From assembly GCF_001956045.1 (NCBI RefSeq), contig NZ_MRTH01000009.1:186001-250000 (forward strand): a DNA stretch of 64,000 bases. Reading direction: 5' to 3'. Shown here in pieces: positions 18,319 to 26,603 of the stretch (position 1 is the first letter of the stretch; each line of letters opens with the position of its first letter). The notes below the pieces were generated by a model, which saw only the letters and a program-made list of their open reading frames with translations, searched no databases and was not told the DNA's origin. Origin of the DNA: Paenibacillus sp. FSL H7-0331. Its GTDB lineage: Bacteria; Bacillota; Bacilli; Paenibacillales; NBRC-103111. A program made the translations under genes and the position numbers.

Positions 18319-20008
18319 AATTGCGATGCTTCGCAGACAGCTCGAACGAGAAAAAGCCGCCCGTAAGGAAGCAGAAAAAATAACGGAGCAAAAAACTCGT
18401 GAAATTTATTACATCAATCAGGAGCTGCGACGGTTGAATGACAATCTGGAAGACCTCGTGGCCGAGCGCACAGCGGAGCTGGGAAGAGCCCATGATGAAG
18501 CTATTCAAGCGAATATGATCAAGAGCCAATTTCTTGCAAACATGAGCCATGAGCTGAGGACACCTCTCAATGCGATAATCGGTTATAGTGAAATGCTGAT
18601 GGAAGAAGCGGAGGAAATCGGCGAATTGGTCTTTGTGGAGGATCTGGGGAGAATCAACAAGTCGGGCAAACATCTGCTTGAGCTGATTAATGATATACTC
18701 GATATTTCGAAAATTGAAGCTGGTAAGATGGATATGTACTTTGAGTCCTGTGATCTGACAAGCTTGATTCATGATGTCATGACTACGGTGAAGCCACTGG
18801 TGGAAGCGAATGGAAATCGTGTGGAGATTCATAATGTTGAAGGCGAGATTATAAGTGATGTAACGAAGCTGAGACAAATTTTATTTAATTTATTAAGTAA
18901 TGCAGCCAAGTTTACTAAAGAAGGCACTGTGTATATCGAGGTTAGCTATGAAACCCGTGATGATCGTCCAGGCTGCTCCTTTAGCGTCAGAGATACGGGA
19001 ATCGGTATGACACCTGAACAGATAGACAAGCTGTTTCAACCATTCACACAAGCGGATTCGTCGACAACCCGTAAATATGGTGGGACTGGACTCGGTTTAG
19101 CGATCAGCCAACGGTTCTGTGAATTAATGGGAGGAACGATATCCGTTCGCAGTGAGCTCGGTCAGGGAAGTGCCTTCACTTGCTGGCTTCCCCTCCAGGC
19201 TTCTGCGCAGGCTAATTCTGCATCACTGGCATTCCTGAATAAGCTGCCAATGGAGCTTGAGCAAGCGAGCATCCTTCTCATTGACGATGAGCCTGCCAAC
19301 CAGCAGCTGATGCGGCGGTATTTGGCTAAGGAAGGCTGGACATTAGCTTTTGCTGAAAGTGGGCAGGAAGGTCTGAGTCTTGCGAGAAAAATTCGTCCGA
19401 AGGTAATCTGTCTGGATATTTTGATGCCAAGTATGGACGGATGGACTGTACTTTCCTTACTCAAGAATGATCCTGATTTGCAAAATATACCTGTTATTAT
19501 CCTCTCATTAACGAATGACAAGCATTTGGCCTATTCATTGGGTGCATCCGAGTTTTTGAACAAGCCGGTGAATCGGGAGCAGATGATCAAGGTATTGGAC
19601 AAATTTGTTTCGAATCATCAGGATCACTCCGTATTGGTCATTGAGGACGATGTGGTTTCAAGTGAAATGATGACCAAAATGTTAACCAAAGAAGGCTATG
19701 ACGTAAGCCAGGCTAATAACGGACGGACTGCGTTAAATGGCATGGAGCACAAAATCCCGGATTTGATTCTCTTGGACCTGATGATGCCGGATATGGACGG
19801 TTTTCAATTTCTCTCTGAGCTGCGTGAGCACGAGAAGTGGTGTCACATTCCCATTGTTGTAGTAACTGCGAAAGCAGTTACTGCAGAGGACCGTTTGAAG
19901 CTGAATGGTTATGTGAAGGATATTTTGCAAAAAGGAACGTTCGATAGGGATTCACTAATAGCAGAGATTCGCGGACTGATTCCCGGACCCCCACAGGATC
20001 CAGGCTAA
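18311..20008 (+). CDS. Soluble hybrid histidine kinase, HisKA-HATPase-REC-REC (H-NOX-associated)
   Basis: A 565-residue cytosolic kinase. A coiled coil (1-65) replaces any sensor domain, so input must come from a partner, most likely the overlapping H-NOX protein. HisKA with phospho-His in SHELRTPLNAIIGYS (about residue 79), HATPase with NLLSNAAKF, DTGIGM and GGTGLGLAIS (about 185-295), REC1 (about 316-430, LDILMPSMDGW) and REC2 (about 438-555, LLDLMMPDMDGF). The C-terminal residues GPPQDPG look foreign: the DNA just after the stop encodes, in another frame, the second half of another receiver domain. The gene end is therefore probably a deletion scar. H-NOX kinases of proteobacteria (HnoK) are a functional analogy, not a direct match. 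Confidence 0.92.
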   Translation: MDEIAMLRRQLEREKAARKEAEKITEQKTREIYYINQELRRLNDNLEDLVAERTAELGRAHDEAIQANMIKSQFLANMSHELRTPLNAIIGYSEMLMEEAEEIGELVFVEDLGRINKSGKHLLELINDILDISKIEAGKMDMYFESCDLTSLIHDVMTTVKPLVEANGNRVEIHNVEGEIISDVTKLRQILFNLLSNAAKFTKEGTVYIEVSYETRDDRPGCSFSVRDTGIGMTPEQIDKLFQPFTQADSSTTRKYGGTGLGLAISQRFCELMGGTISVRSELGQGSAFTCWLPLQASAQANSASLAFLNKLPMELEQASILLIDDEPANQQLMRRYLAKEGWTLAFAESGQEGLSLARKIRPKVICLDILMPSMDGWTVLSLLKNDPDLQNIPVIILSLTNDKHLAYSLGASEFLNKPVNREQMIKVLDKFVSNHQDHSVLVIEDDVVSSEMMTKMLTKEGYDVSQANNGRTALNGMEHKIPDLILLDLMMPDMDGFQFLSELREHEKWCHIPIVVVTAKAVTAEDRLKLNGYVKDILQKGTFDRDSLIAEIRGLIPGPPQDPG

Positions 20009-20169
20009 GAGATATACCAGTCATTGCTTTAACTGCCCATGCGATGATATCAGATCAGGAAAAGGCATACGCAGCTGGCTGTGATGATTTTGACACGAAG
20101 CCGATTGACCTGAACCGATTGCTAGAGATGATATCCGCGGCATTGACCAAGCAGAAGCACCTACCATGA
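20008..20169 (+). pseudogene. Remnant: C-terminal half of a CheY-like receiver domain
   Basis: Starting at the last base of the hybrid-kinase stop codon and shifted relative to it, the DNA encodes 53 residues beginning RDIPVIALTAHAM and containing AAGCDDFDTKPID, with the conserved Thr and Lys of a receiver domain, followed by a stop and a terminator. The N-terminal half with the phospho-acceptor Asp is missing and there is no start codon or ribosome site. This fits a deletion that removed the end of the kinase gene and the first half of a downstream single-domain response regulator. The fragment is not expected to be translated. Confidence 0.85.
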
Positions 20170-20193
20170 AAGCTATGGAGTGCTTCTTTTTTT
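20153..20193 (+). terminator. Terminator of H-NOX operon
   Basis: Stem AGAAGCAC/GTGCTTCT extended by CCAT/ATGG, followed by a run of T; it overlaps the end of the receiver remnant. Confidence 0.85.
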
Positions 20194-20208
20194 ATGCTGA
20201 TTTATAGA

Positions 20209-20237
20209 TTGACAAGGGGCATCAACGGGTGTATTAT
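20209..20237 (+). promoter_or_regulatory. Sigma-A promoter of tetR efflux operon
   Basis: TTGACA, 17-nt spacer, TATTAT: near-consensus. The expected start point (about 20244) lies immediately before the TetR operator. Confidence 0.8.
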
Positions 20238-20252
20238 CCAATTATAAGCAAT

Positions 20253-20294
20253 TTGAACAAACGTTCAAAACAATTGTTCAAAACAAACGTTCAA
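20253..20294. promoter_or_regulatory. TetR operator: inverted repeat plus GTTCAA half-sites
   Basis: TTGAACAAACGTTCAA is an inverted repeat with 6-bp arms and a 4-bp centre, followed by two further GTTCAA half-sites at 20276 and 20289 spaced 13 bp apart. It lies between the -10 box and the tetR start, so binding would block the operon (autorepression). Confidence 0.75.
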
Positions 20295-20334
20295 CTCATA
20301 AACAATGATATTTGATAGATCAAAGGAGGCTGAA

Positions 20335-20931
20335 ATGATGCAGGATAGTAAGGATGTAAAACTGAAAATTTTGGATGGAGCGAAGGTGCTGTTTGCTCAA
20401 AAAGGCTTTGAGGGGACAACGGTTCGTCAAATATGTGATCAAGCAGGTGTTGCATTGGCGTTGGTATCGTATCATTTTGGTGGCAAGGAGAACGTATTGT
20501 TGGCTTTGTATGATACATTTGCGCCGCAATTTTTGCAGGAGCCTTTCGTATTGTCTGATCCTGAACAGGATTTACGGAGGTTCATTACAGAATTCGTGCG
20601 ATTTCGTAGGGAGGAGCCGGAGCTGATCAACATATTACAGCAGGAAATTATGATGCAAAGTCCGAGAGCGGAAAAGTTGCAGAAATGTGTGTTTGCCTTA
20701 TGGATGCCTTTGAGAGAAATATTGATATCGGGGAAAGAGCAGGGACAATTTGAGTATGAATCATTGAGGCATACGCTGAACTTTATTGTAGGTACGTTAA
20801 TTTTTTCGCGTGTCCACTCTTTTTTCGATCCTGTGTTTGTGCAGGATGATATCAAGGACAAGGATGAGTTGGAAGAAGTAGTCGAGCATACGCTCCGATT
20901 TATTTTCAAGGGATTGCAGGCTGCACACTAG
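20335..20931 (+). CDS. TetR-family transcriptional regulator
   Basis: A 198-residue repressor. N-terminal helix-turn-helix: KILDGAKVLFAQKGFEGTTVRQICDQAGVALALVSYHFGGKENVLLALYD, the classic TetR signature; the remaining all-helical part is the ligand/dimer domain. AAAGGAGG fixes the start at this ATG or the one directly after it; an upstream ATG without a site is rejected. It is the first gene of an operon with a HlyD-type adaptor, an ABC-2 permease and a secreted protein, and has a near-consensus promoter with a dyad operator just downstream, so it probably represses itself and the export genes. Confidence 0.93.
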   Translation: MMQDSKDVKLKILDGAKVLFAQKGFEGTTVRQICDQAGVALALVSYHFGGKENVLLALYDTFAPQFLQEPFVLSDPEQDLRRFITEFVRFRREEPELINILQQEIMMQSPRAEKLQKCVFALWMPLREILISGKEQGQFEYESLRHTLNFIVGTLIFSRVHSFFDPVFVQDDIKDKDELEEVVEHTLRFIFKGLQAAH

Positions 20932-20956
20932 ACATCATGAGGGGAGAAGGAATCGT

Positions 20957-22162
20957 ATGAAACGGAATTTGATACTATTGCTGGTATTGGGCGCAGCACT
21001 AGGGGGCGGAGGATACCTGCTCGCTGCTGAGGGAAAAGATGCAGTGTCTCTGGCAGCAAAACATAAGGGGAGTCTTTTGACGGCGGAACAGGTTAATGTG
21101 TCGTTTCAAGGCGTGGGTGGTAAAATCATTGATTTGGCGGCAAAGGAAGAAATGAAGGTAAGCAAAGGCGATGTGCTGATGACGCTTGACCCAACGGATA
21201 TCGATTTACAGCTGCAAAAGGCGCAGGCGGACATAGAGGTAACAGCCATCAAGGTAAAACAAAGTGAAGATGCGTTGAATGTCGCACAGGATAAGCTGGG
21301 CAATGCCCTGAAGCAGGCGCAAATTGGGGTGGAGCAGGCCAGGACCTCACAGGAGCAGGTGCTTGAAGGCGCGCGATCGGAGGATATCGAACGTCAGAAG
21401 CTCGCGGTAGCGGCAGCAACCGAAGCACATACCCACGCGTTGAAGCTGTACAATCAATTGCTCAATATTGAAGATACATATGATAAAAATCCATACGCCT
21501 ACAAGGACCATCGCGATGCGTTGGAAAATGCACGCAGTCAGCTGTCCACCTTGGAAAACGCGCGGGACCAGCAGCAGCAGGCTTTAAACAAAATGCTTAA
21601 TGGTGCTTCTCAGCAGGATAAGCAGCAGGCATCGTTATTAACAGATAAAGCTAATGCGATATTGGAGCAGAATATGCTGACGGGGCAGGACATTGCGAAT
21701 CAACGAATTGGCTTGGATACACTGATCAAGCAGCAGGAGCAGCAAAACATTCTTGTACAATCCCTGCAGGTCCAGAAGGAGCGGATGGTATTGAAAGCTC
21801 CTGTTGATGGCAAAGTAGCCAGAATTATTCCCAAAGCAGGCGAAAATGTGGGATCGGGGACTCCATTAATCGTGCTGGAAACCGGTAAATTGTATTTTGA
21901 TATGTATGTAGATGAGCGCCAGGTGACGAAGCTGCAGCCAGAAGGCACGGTTCCAGTACGTTTTGCAGCACTTCCTGATCAATTAACTGGGCGAATTCAA
22001 TTTGTCACAGCCGCTCCTCAGTTTGCGGGATTAAGGATGAGTCGGGAGAAAGGAACAGCTGATCTGACAATGTTTCAAGCCCGTATTGAGGTTGATCGGA
22101 TCGATAAATTACTCCCCGGGATGACGGCGGAGGTGCATATAGATGAAATCGCTGCTCGATGA
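20957..22162 (+). CDS. HlyD-family efflux/secretion adaptor
   Basis: A 401-residue adaptor with an N-terminal membrane anchor (residues about 4-24). The lipoyl halves are at QVNVSFQGVGGKIIDLAAKEEMKVSKGD and VLKAPVDGKVARIIPKAGENVGSGT, separated by a long coiled-coil hairpin (about 85-270, Gln/Ala/Leu-rich). A beta-barrel segment follows (LYFDMYVDERQVTKL). It lies 25 bp after tetR and overlaps the permease gene by 20 nt. It is likely the wall-side adaptor of the ABC-2 permease encoded next. No ATPase gene is present in the operon. Confidence 0.9.
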   Translation: MKRNLILLLVLGAALGGGGYLLAAEGKDAVSLAAKHKGSLLTAEQVNVSFQGVGGKIIDLAAKEEMKVSKGDVLMTLDPTDIDLQLQKAQADIEVTAIKVKQSEDALNVAQDKLGNALKQAQIGVEQARTSQEQVLEGARSEDIERQKLAVAAATEAHTHALKLYNQLLNIEDTYDKNPYAYKDHRDALENARSQLSTLENARDQQQQALNKMLNGASQQDKQQASLLTDKANAILEQNMLTGQDIANQRIGLDTLIKQQEQQNILVQSLQVQKERMVLKAPVDGKVARIIPKAGENVGSGTPLIVLETGKLYFDMYVDERQVTKLQPEGTVPVRFAALPDQLTGRIQFVTAAPQFAGLRMSREKGTADLTMFQARIEVDRIDKLLPGMTAEVHIDEIAAR

Positions 22163-23297
22163 ATGGAAATTTGTGCTGCAAGGCAAGTTTGTACTTATTA
22201 TTTTAATCGTTCCACTGCTCGTATCGGCACTATTTGGTTACTTGTTTCAAAACAGCCAGATCAATGAGGCTCCAATTGCTGTGGTGGATGAAGATAACAG
22301 CTTGTACAGCAGACAATTTACAGATAAAATCAATGCTTCTCAATATATGAATGTCGTCGATGTGTTTCACTATACAGTAACACCGGATACATTGATGGCG
22401 AATGAAGCTTATATGGCAGTCATTTATTTGCCTCGTGGGATGGAGCAGCTTCGACTCCAGGGCAAGCAGGTGAATGTGGGGGTTTTGATCGACAATTCGA
22501 TGCCTGCTGCGGTTAGTAATATCCGTAATGGAGTTCAGGAGCTGTTCACCGTAGAGAACACGACAACCTCGATGGGCAAGCTGAAAGCGATGGGCGTATC
22601 GGATGAAGCTGCGGCTGCGATTATTGCCCCTCTTTCGATGCAGCAAAGGCTGCTGTACAATCCGACATCCGATTTTATCGCATTCATGGTTATCGGATTC
22701 GTGAATGTTACGGCACTTGGAATTACAATTGGCGGAGCAGCCGCGATCGTACCGCGATTACGCCTTGAGGGTAAACTACAAGAGGAGCTCACGCATCCGA
22801 TCGGCTTATGGCTGAGAGTGCTGCCTTATGCGATGAGCTCAACCATCAGCTTGCTTCTTGTATTCGGAGTGTTGAAGCAGCTTGGGGGCTTACGGTTTGC
22901 CGGCAGTCCGCTGGCGTTTCTCTTACCGTTGATTCTTTATACACTCGTAGTGACCGTTATCGGAATGCTCGTCGGTTGGACGGCGGCTGATCCTGCCAAG
23001 GTTACCTTGCGAACGTATCCTATTGTATATCCATCCTTTATGCTATCAGGCTTTCAGGTGGCCTCAATAATGCTGCCTCACTCGGCACAAATGCTGGGCA
23101 GTCTGCTTCCTCTTACATGGTTATTCAAATTTATCCGTGGCATCGGTTATCGTGGTGGAAGCTTGACTTATTATGCCAGTGAAATCGGGGTGCTTGTTCT
23201 GATGCTGGGTGTGCTGTCCTTAGGTGTCGGTCTGATGATCATGAAAGAAAACCGTAAGCTGAGTTTGAATAACAAGATGAAGGAGATCACAGCATGA
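22143..23297 (+). CDS. ABC-2 type transporter permease
   Basis: A 384-residue membrane protein with the ABC-2 layout. One N-terminal helix (about 16-36, FVLIILIVPLLVSALFGYLF) is followed by a large extracytoplasmic domain (APIAVVDEDNS..., about 40-170). Five or so C-terminal helices begin at FIAFMVIGFVNVTALGITIGG. This arrangement is seen in YhhJ/YhiH-linked and DrrB-like exporters. It overlaps the HlyD gene by 20 nt and the next gene by 4 nt (ATGA), so translation is tightly coupled. The nucleotide-binding partner must be encoded elsewhere. Substrate unknown. Confidence 0.87.
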   Translation: MKSLLDEWKFVLQGKFVLIILIVPLLVSALFGYLFQNSQINEAPIAVVDEDNSLYSRQFTDKINASQYMNVVDVFHYTVTPDTLMANEAYMAVIYLPRGMEQLRLQGKQVNVGVLIDNSMPAAVSNIRNGVQELFTVENTTTSMGKLKAMGVSDEAAAAIIAPLSMQQRLLYNPTSDFIAFMVIGFVNVTALGITIGGAAAIVPRLRLEGKLQEELTHPIGLWLRVLPYAMSSTISLLLVFGVLKQLGGLRFAGSPLAFLLPLILYTLVVTVIGMLVGWTAADPAKVTLRTYPIVYPSFMLSGFQVASIMLPHSAQMLGSLLPLTWLFKFIRGIGYRGGSLTYYASEIGVLVLMLGVLSLGVGLMIMKENRKLSLNNKMKEITA

Positions 23298-25108
23298 GCA
23301 GAAAAATGAAATTTGCAGCAGTCGCGGTCGGCTTTACCATTTCCTTGTTTCACTTTATTCCTCCGGTAGCGGCAGAAGCTTCAGAACCCTTAGCGACAAT
23401 TCTACCGATAGACGCTGGAGGGGTTTCAATATCCAAGCCGAACTCCTATATATTAAATGATACTTTAAAGGTAGAGATTAAAAGTGTGCTGAACGAAACG
23501 ACCTCGGAAGGACAACGAATTGCCGTTGTGGTTCGTGCGAAAAGCACGGCTTCCAAAGTGGTAAGCATACCGGATATGGAGCTGAGGGTGAGAGCGGCTG
23601 ATGGCTCCGAGTATACGCTTCAAGCCAGTGTGTTCAATGCCCATGCCATCCGCCCTCAGACCAATGAAGAGCTGAGCTATATGGCCGTGGTTGATCGCAA
23701 GGATACGTTCGAATTGAAGGAGCTTGTGTGGCTATCTGTGGATTGGTATACATATCCGAAGACGGAAACAGAGCTGTTGATCATCCCTGTATCGGGATAC
23801 AGCTGGAATGGAGCGTTATCCTCCATACAAGACCCATCTGCCAAGAAGACATGGAATGAGTCCTTCCCAATTCCGAATATCGATTCACCGTTGATTTATA
23901 AGCCGGCAGCGATCCATAAAGAAAGCACTCCAAAAGGCACCATTCATACGGTAAAGCTGCTGGTGGAGAATCGTTCTACGAAAAAAGAAATGTTACCGTC
24001 ACTTAGTATGGATGGCAGAGTCGGTGCTGCTGGAGTAAACACAACTTTATTCAACGGGGCAAATGCCGAACAGAGCGCGATAACGTTGGAGCCGGGAGAA
24101 AAGCGCTATCTGTATTTCCAGATTCCTACGGACAAAGATACGATATTAAGCAGCTTGAATGTGCTAAGTTCAGAAAACTTCAGACAGATGGATGCCAAAG
24201 GAACAGTTACACAAGTAGGTTATTCGATTGGTAGATTGAATATTGCGCTACCACAGGGTGGCCAGGCTGATCTTCCGGTGCAAAGCTTGGCTTATCAGTA
24301 TGGCACTGACTTTTCTTTTGACAGCTTGTCAGATACGATAGACCCTCATATGTCCGTTTCGTTGGTTGAGATGCACATGCATGAGAATGAGGGAGAAGGC
24401 TACAATACGGTGATCGGTAAATTCAAGCTAAGCAATAACGGAGATCAACCGCTGCCTTTGCCTGTTTTTCAAACGAAGCTGGAGACCGAATCCGGTGCTG
24501 CATACAGCGGTAACCGACAAACGACAACCACGCAGGATATTATGCCGGGAACTGCTTATATATTGAGCTATTCCTATCGGATGCCGATAGATATGAAGGA
24601 TCGTACTATTGTACTGAAAATACTTGATGCGAATGGCTCCACAACGGCATCTTCAGCAGCTCCAGTGACGAACACTATCGGTGCCTATGCTGTAGCTTTG
24701 CAGCAGGATGTTATGGATGCGGAGAAGTTATCCTTTTATCCATTCCAAGTGAAGCTCAACGACTGGTCCCTGATGGCCCGAACGAGCGCCCCCTCTGCTA
24801 CATCACCCATTACTTATACGTACAGGCTTAAGCTTAGCCTGGACATTGAGCGTGAGGAGAAGATGATCGTGGATAAAGACTTTTCCAAAATGTCGCTGGA
24901 GCTCATAGATCCAACAGGCAAGCTGTTATCGGTCAAAACCTTGAATTTTACCGGTGTTAACCGATTGGTGAGCGGTATGCAGTTTGTTACCTTCGATAAC
25001 CTGCGCACTGACGAGCAGGAATATCCGCTCAGTATCAACGTCTACGAAACAATTGCAACCCCGACAGGTGAAGTTAAACGGCTTATGACCGTGCTGCAGG
25101 AGCGCTAA
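23294..25108 (+). CDS. Secreted protein of unknown function in tetR efflux operon
   Basis: A 604-residue protein with a signal peptide (MSRKMKFAAVAVGFTISLFHFIPPVAAEA, likely cut after VAAEA or nearby) and no later membrane segment. The mature part appears to be several beta-sandwich modules. Segments such as LNDTLKVEIKSVLNETTSEGQRIAVVVRA, IHTVKLLVENRSTKKEMLPSLSM and NTVIGKFKLSNNGDQPLPLPVF share the pattern of extracellular domains that discuss conserved Asn/Gly turns and alternating hydrophobic strands. I do not recognise the family. It starts in the ATGA overlap with the permease gene, so it is made together with the exporter and may be its extracytoplasmic partner or cargo. Confidence 0.8.
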   Translation: MSRKMKFAAVAVGFTISLFHFIPPVAAEASEPLATILPIDAGGVSISKPNSYILNDTLKVEIKSVLNETTSEGQRIAVVVRAKSTASKVVSIPDMELRVRAADGSEYTLQASVFNAHAIRPQTNEELSYMAVVDRKDTFELKELVWLSVDWYTYPKTETELLIIPVSGYSWNGALSSIQDPSAKKTWNESFPIPNIDSPLIYKPAAIHKESTPKGTIHTVKLLVENRSTKKEMLPSLSMDGRVGAAGVNTTLFNGANAEQSAITLEPGEKRYLYFQIPTDKDTILSSLNVLSSENFRQMDAKGTVTQVGYSIGRLNIALPQGGQADLPVQSLAYQYGTDFSFDSLSDTIDPHMSVSLVEMHMHENEGEGYNTVIGKFKLSNNGDQPLPLPVFQTKLETESGAAYSGNRQTTTTQDIMPGTAYILSYSYRMPIDMKDRTIVLKILDANGSTTASSAAPVTNTIGAYAVALQQDVMDAEKLSFYPFQVKLNDWSLMARTSAPSATSPITYTYRLKLSLDIEREEKMIVDKDFSKMSLELIDPTGKLLSVKTLNFTGVNRLVSGMQFVTFDNLRTDEQEYPLSINVYETIATPTGEVKRLMTVLQER

Positions 25109-25146
25109 TGTAAAGCCAATTTGTTTCACTCACATAGATAAACTGG

Positions 25147-25168
25147 ACAGACAGCGAGAGCTGTCTGT
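25147..25168. terminator. Hairpin between convergent genes
   Basis: Perfect 9-bp stem ACAGACAGC/GCTGTCTGT with GAGA loop, followed by a T-rich but interrupted tract (TTGTCTGTCTGTT). It probably ends the efflux operon. Confidence 0.6.
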
Positions 25169-25179
25169 TTGTCTGTCTG

Positions 25180-25701
25180 TTAGTGCTTGAAAGCTTCTAC
25201 CTGTTCTGCGACCAACTCGATGGGGGTTGAATTATGGCGAATCAGTCTTCCGTCGCTATAGACACAATGATGTTCATAACAAGCAGGATCGTAAATCAGA
25301 GCATTTAAAAATACAGGAATATTCGAAGCCACTCCCTGGTTTCGAGGATTCAGGATCCAATCAATCTGCTTCCAGTCTAAAATACCCTCTGTCGTTTTGA
25401 TCGGGGTGAAATAGGGGAATTGTGTCGGCAATTCAGCTGCATACAAGTACATACCGCCCAAATCTTGACCATCCACCGTCCAGGTCACAATCCCTTTATA
25501 GGAAAGCTCATAATCAGCTGCTGTCAAATTTACTTCCTCGCTGATCTCACGAATCATCGATTGTGTGGGAGATTCCTCCGGCTCCAGCTTACCACCGACA
25601 CCGTTCCAGCAGCCCATCCAACTGGGCTTTTCTCTATTTAACAATAGAATGCGATCACCTTGTTTAATGAAGCAAATGTTGTATTTCAGTCTTGATTTCA
25701 T
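25180..25701 (-). CDS. Nudix hydrolase (8-oxo-dGTP diphosphatase/MutT-like)
   Basis: A 173-residue Nudix protein. The Nudix box runs from GGKLEPEES to REISEEVNL and contains all the conserved Gly, Glu and Arg positions (GX5EX7REUXEEXGU pattern, Asn in place of the last Gly). The preceding strand MGCWNGVGG and the aromatic KPSWMG are usual for MutT/8-oxo-dGTP types. The C-terminal extension (HHCVYSDGRLIRH...) is longer than in minimal MutT. GAGGAAGAG precedes the ATG. It is convergent with the efflux operon and stands alone; substrate is not proven. Confidence 0.88.
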   Translation of the reverse strand: MKSRLKYNICFIKQGDRILLLNREKPSWMGCWNGVGGKLEPEESPTQSMIREISEEVNLTAADYELSYKGIVTWTVDGQDLGGMYLYAAELPTQFPYFTPIKTTEGILDWKQIDWILNPRNQGVASNIPVFLNALIYDPACYEHHCVYSDGRLIRHNSTPIELVAEQVEAFKH

Positions 25702-25838
25702 CTGATCTCTTCCTCATAAATCCGATTTTACTAAGGATACCATAGAGGCTCGTCCCTGAATACCATATAATGGATAGGTTATGTATAATGAAGAAACAGA
25801 AAATAGTAGATGTGTGAGAGATAGAGGGGGAATCAACA

Positions 25839-26522
25839 ATGCTTCATCAGTTGTTTATCAATGATCAAATCCCGTTCAGGCGTAATGGGCTGCTGCAGGG
25901 ACTTATCATTAGTTATGTGATATTCTGGGTATGGATGTCGATCGAACCTTACAACAGCTTTGGCTGGTGGCTGGAAAACCTGCTGATTTTCGCTGCTGGT
26001 GTGACACTGCTGGTGACGTATCGCGGGTTTCATTTTACCAATTTGTCTTATTTGCAGATCGTGCTGTTCCTTGCCTTGCATACGTTCGGTGCTCATTATT
26101 CATATAACACGAATCCGGTGGATAAGCTGATCCATTCACTGTTTGAATTTCCAAGAGATGAGTACGATCGAGTGGTTCATTTTTGCTATGGCTTATTGAT
26201 AGCCTATCCGATTCGTGAGCTGATCATAAGGCTGATGAAGCCAAGCGGCTCATGGGCGTACTTTCTGGCCCCGATGTTAGTGCTTGCAAGCGGTGCGTTC
26301 TATGAGCTGATCGAAATGTGGACGGCTTTTATCGTGGCACCCGACATTGGTACTTTATTTCTCGGTACGCAGGGTGATCCTTGGGATGCGCAGCATGATA
26401 TGGCAGTTGCCTTGTACGGTTCGATCATCGCGATGATTGTAACGGCGGTTGTCAAGGTCATGACAAATAAGCCCGTCGTGGCTCGACAACCAAAGGAACA
26501 GCGACGGACTGAAGCTCTTTAA
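25839..26522 (+). CDS. DUF2238 (YjdF-type) integral membrane protein
   Basis: A 227-residue protein with about six hydrophobic helices. The signature stretch includes ALHTFGAHYSY, EYDRVVHFCYGLLIAYPIREL and GAFYELIEMW, with charged and His residues inside helices, as in the DUF2238/YjdF family. The C-terminal loop contains LGTQGDPWDAQHDM, also conserved in this family. GAGGGGGA precedes the ATG. Function of the family is not established. It is a single gene between a divergent Nudix gene and a convergent unknown gene. Confidence 0.85.
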   Translation: MLHQLFINDQIPFRRNGLLQGLIISYVIFWVWMSIEPYNSFGWWLENLLIFAAGVTLLVTYRGFHFTNLSYLQIVLFLALHTFGAHYSYNTNPVDKLIHSLFEFPRDEYDRVVHFCYGLLIAYPIRELIIRLMKPSGSWAYFLAPMLVLASGAFYELIEMWTAFIVAPDIGTLFLGTQGDPWDAQHDMAVALYGSIIAMIVTAVVKVMTNKPVVARQPKEQRRTEAL

Positions 26523-26603
26523 CGGTACAATATTCATGATGAATGCGAGTAATCCCATATTGAGCGAAAAGGTCTGGTACGGAAAGGTTGCCTGCGATTC
26601 GAA

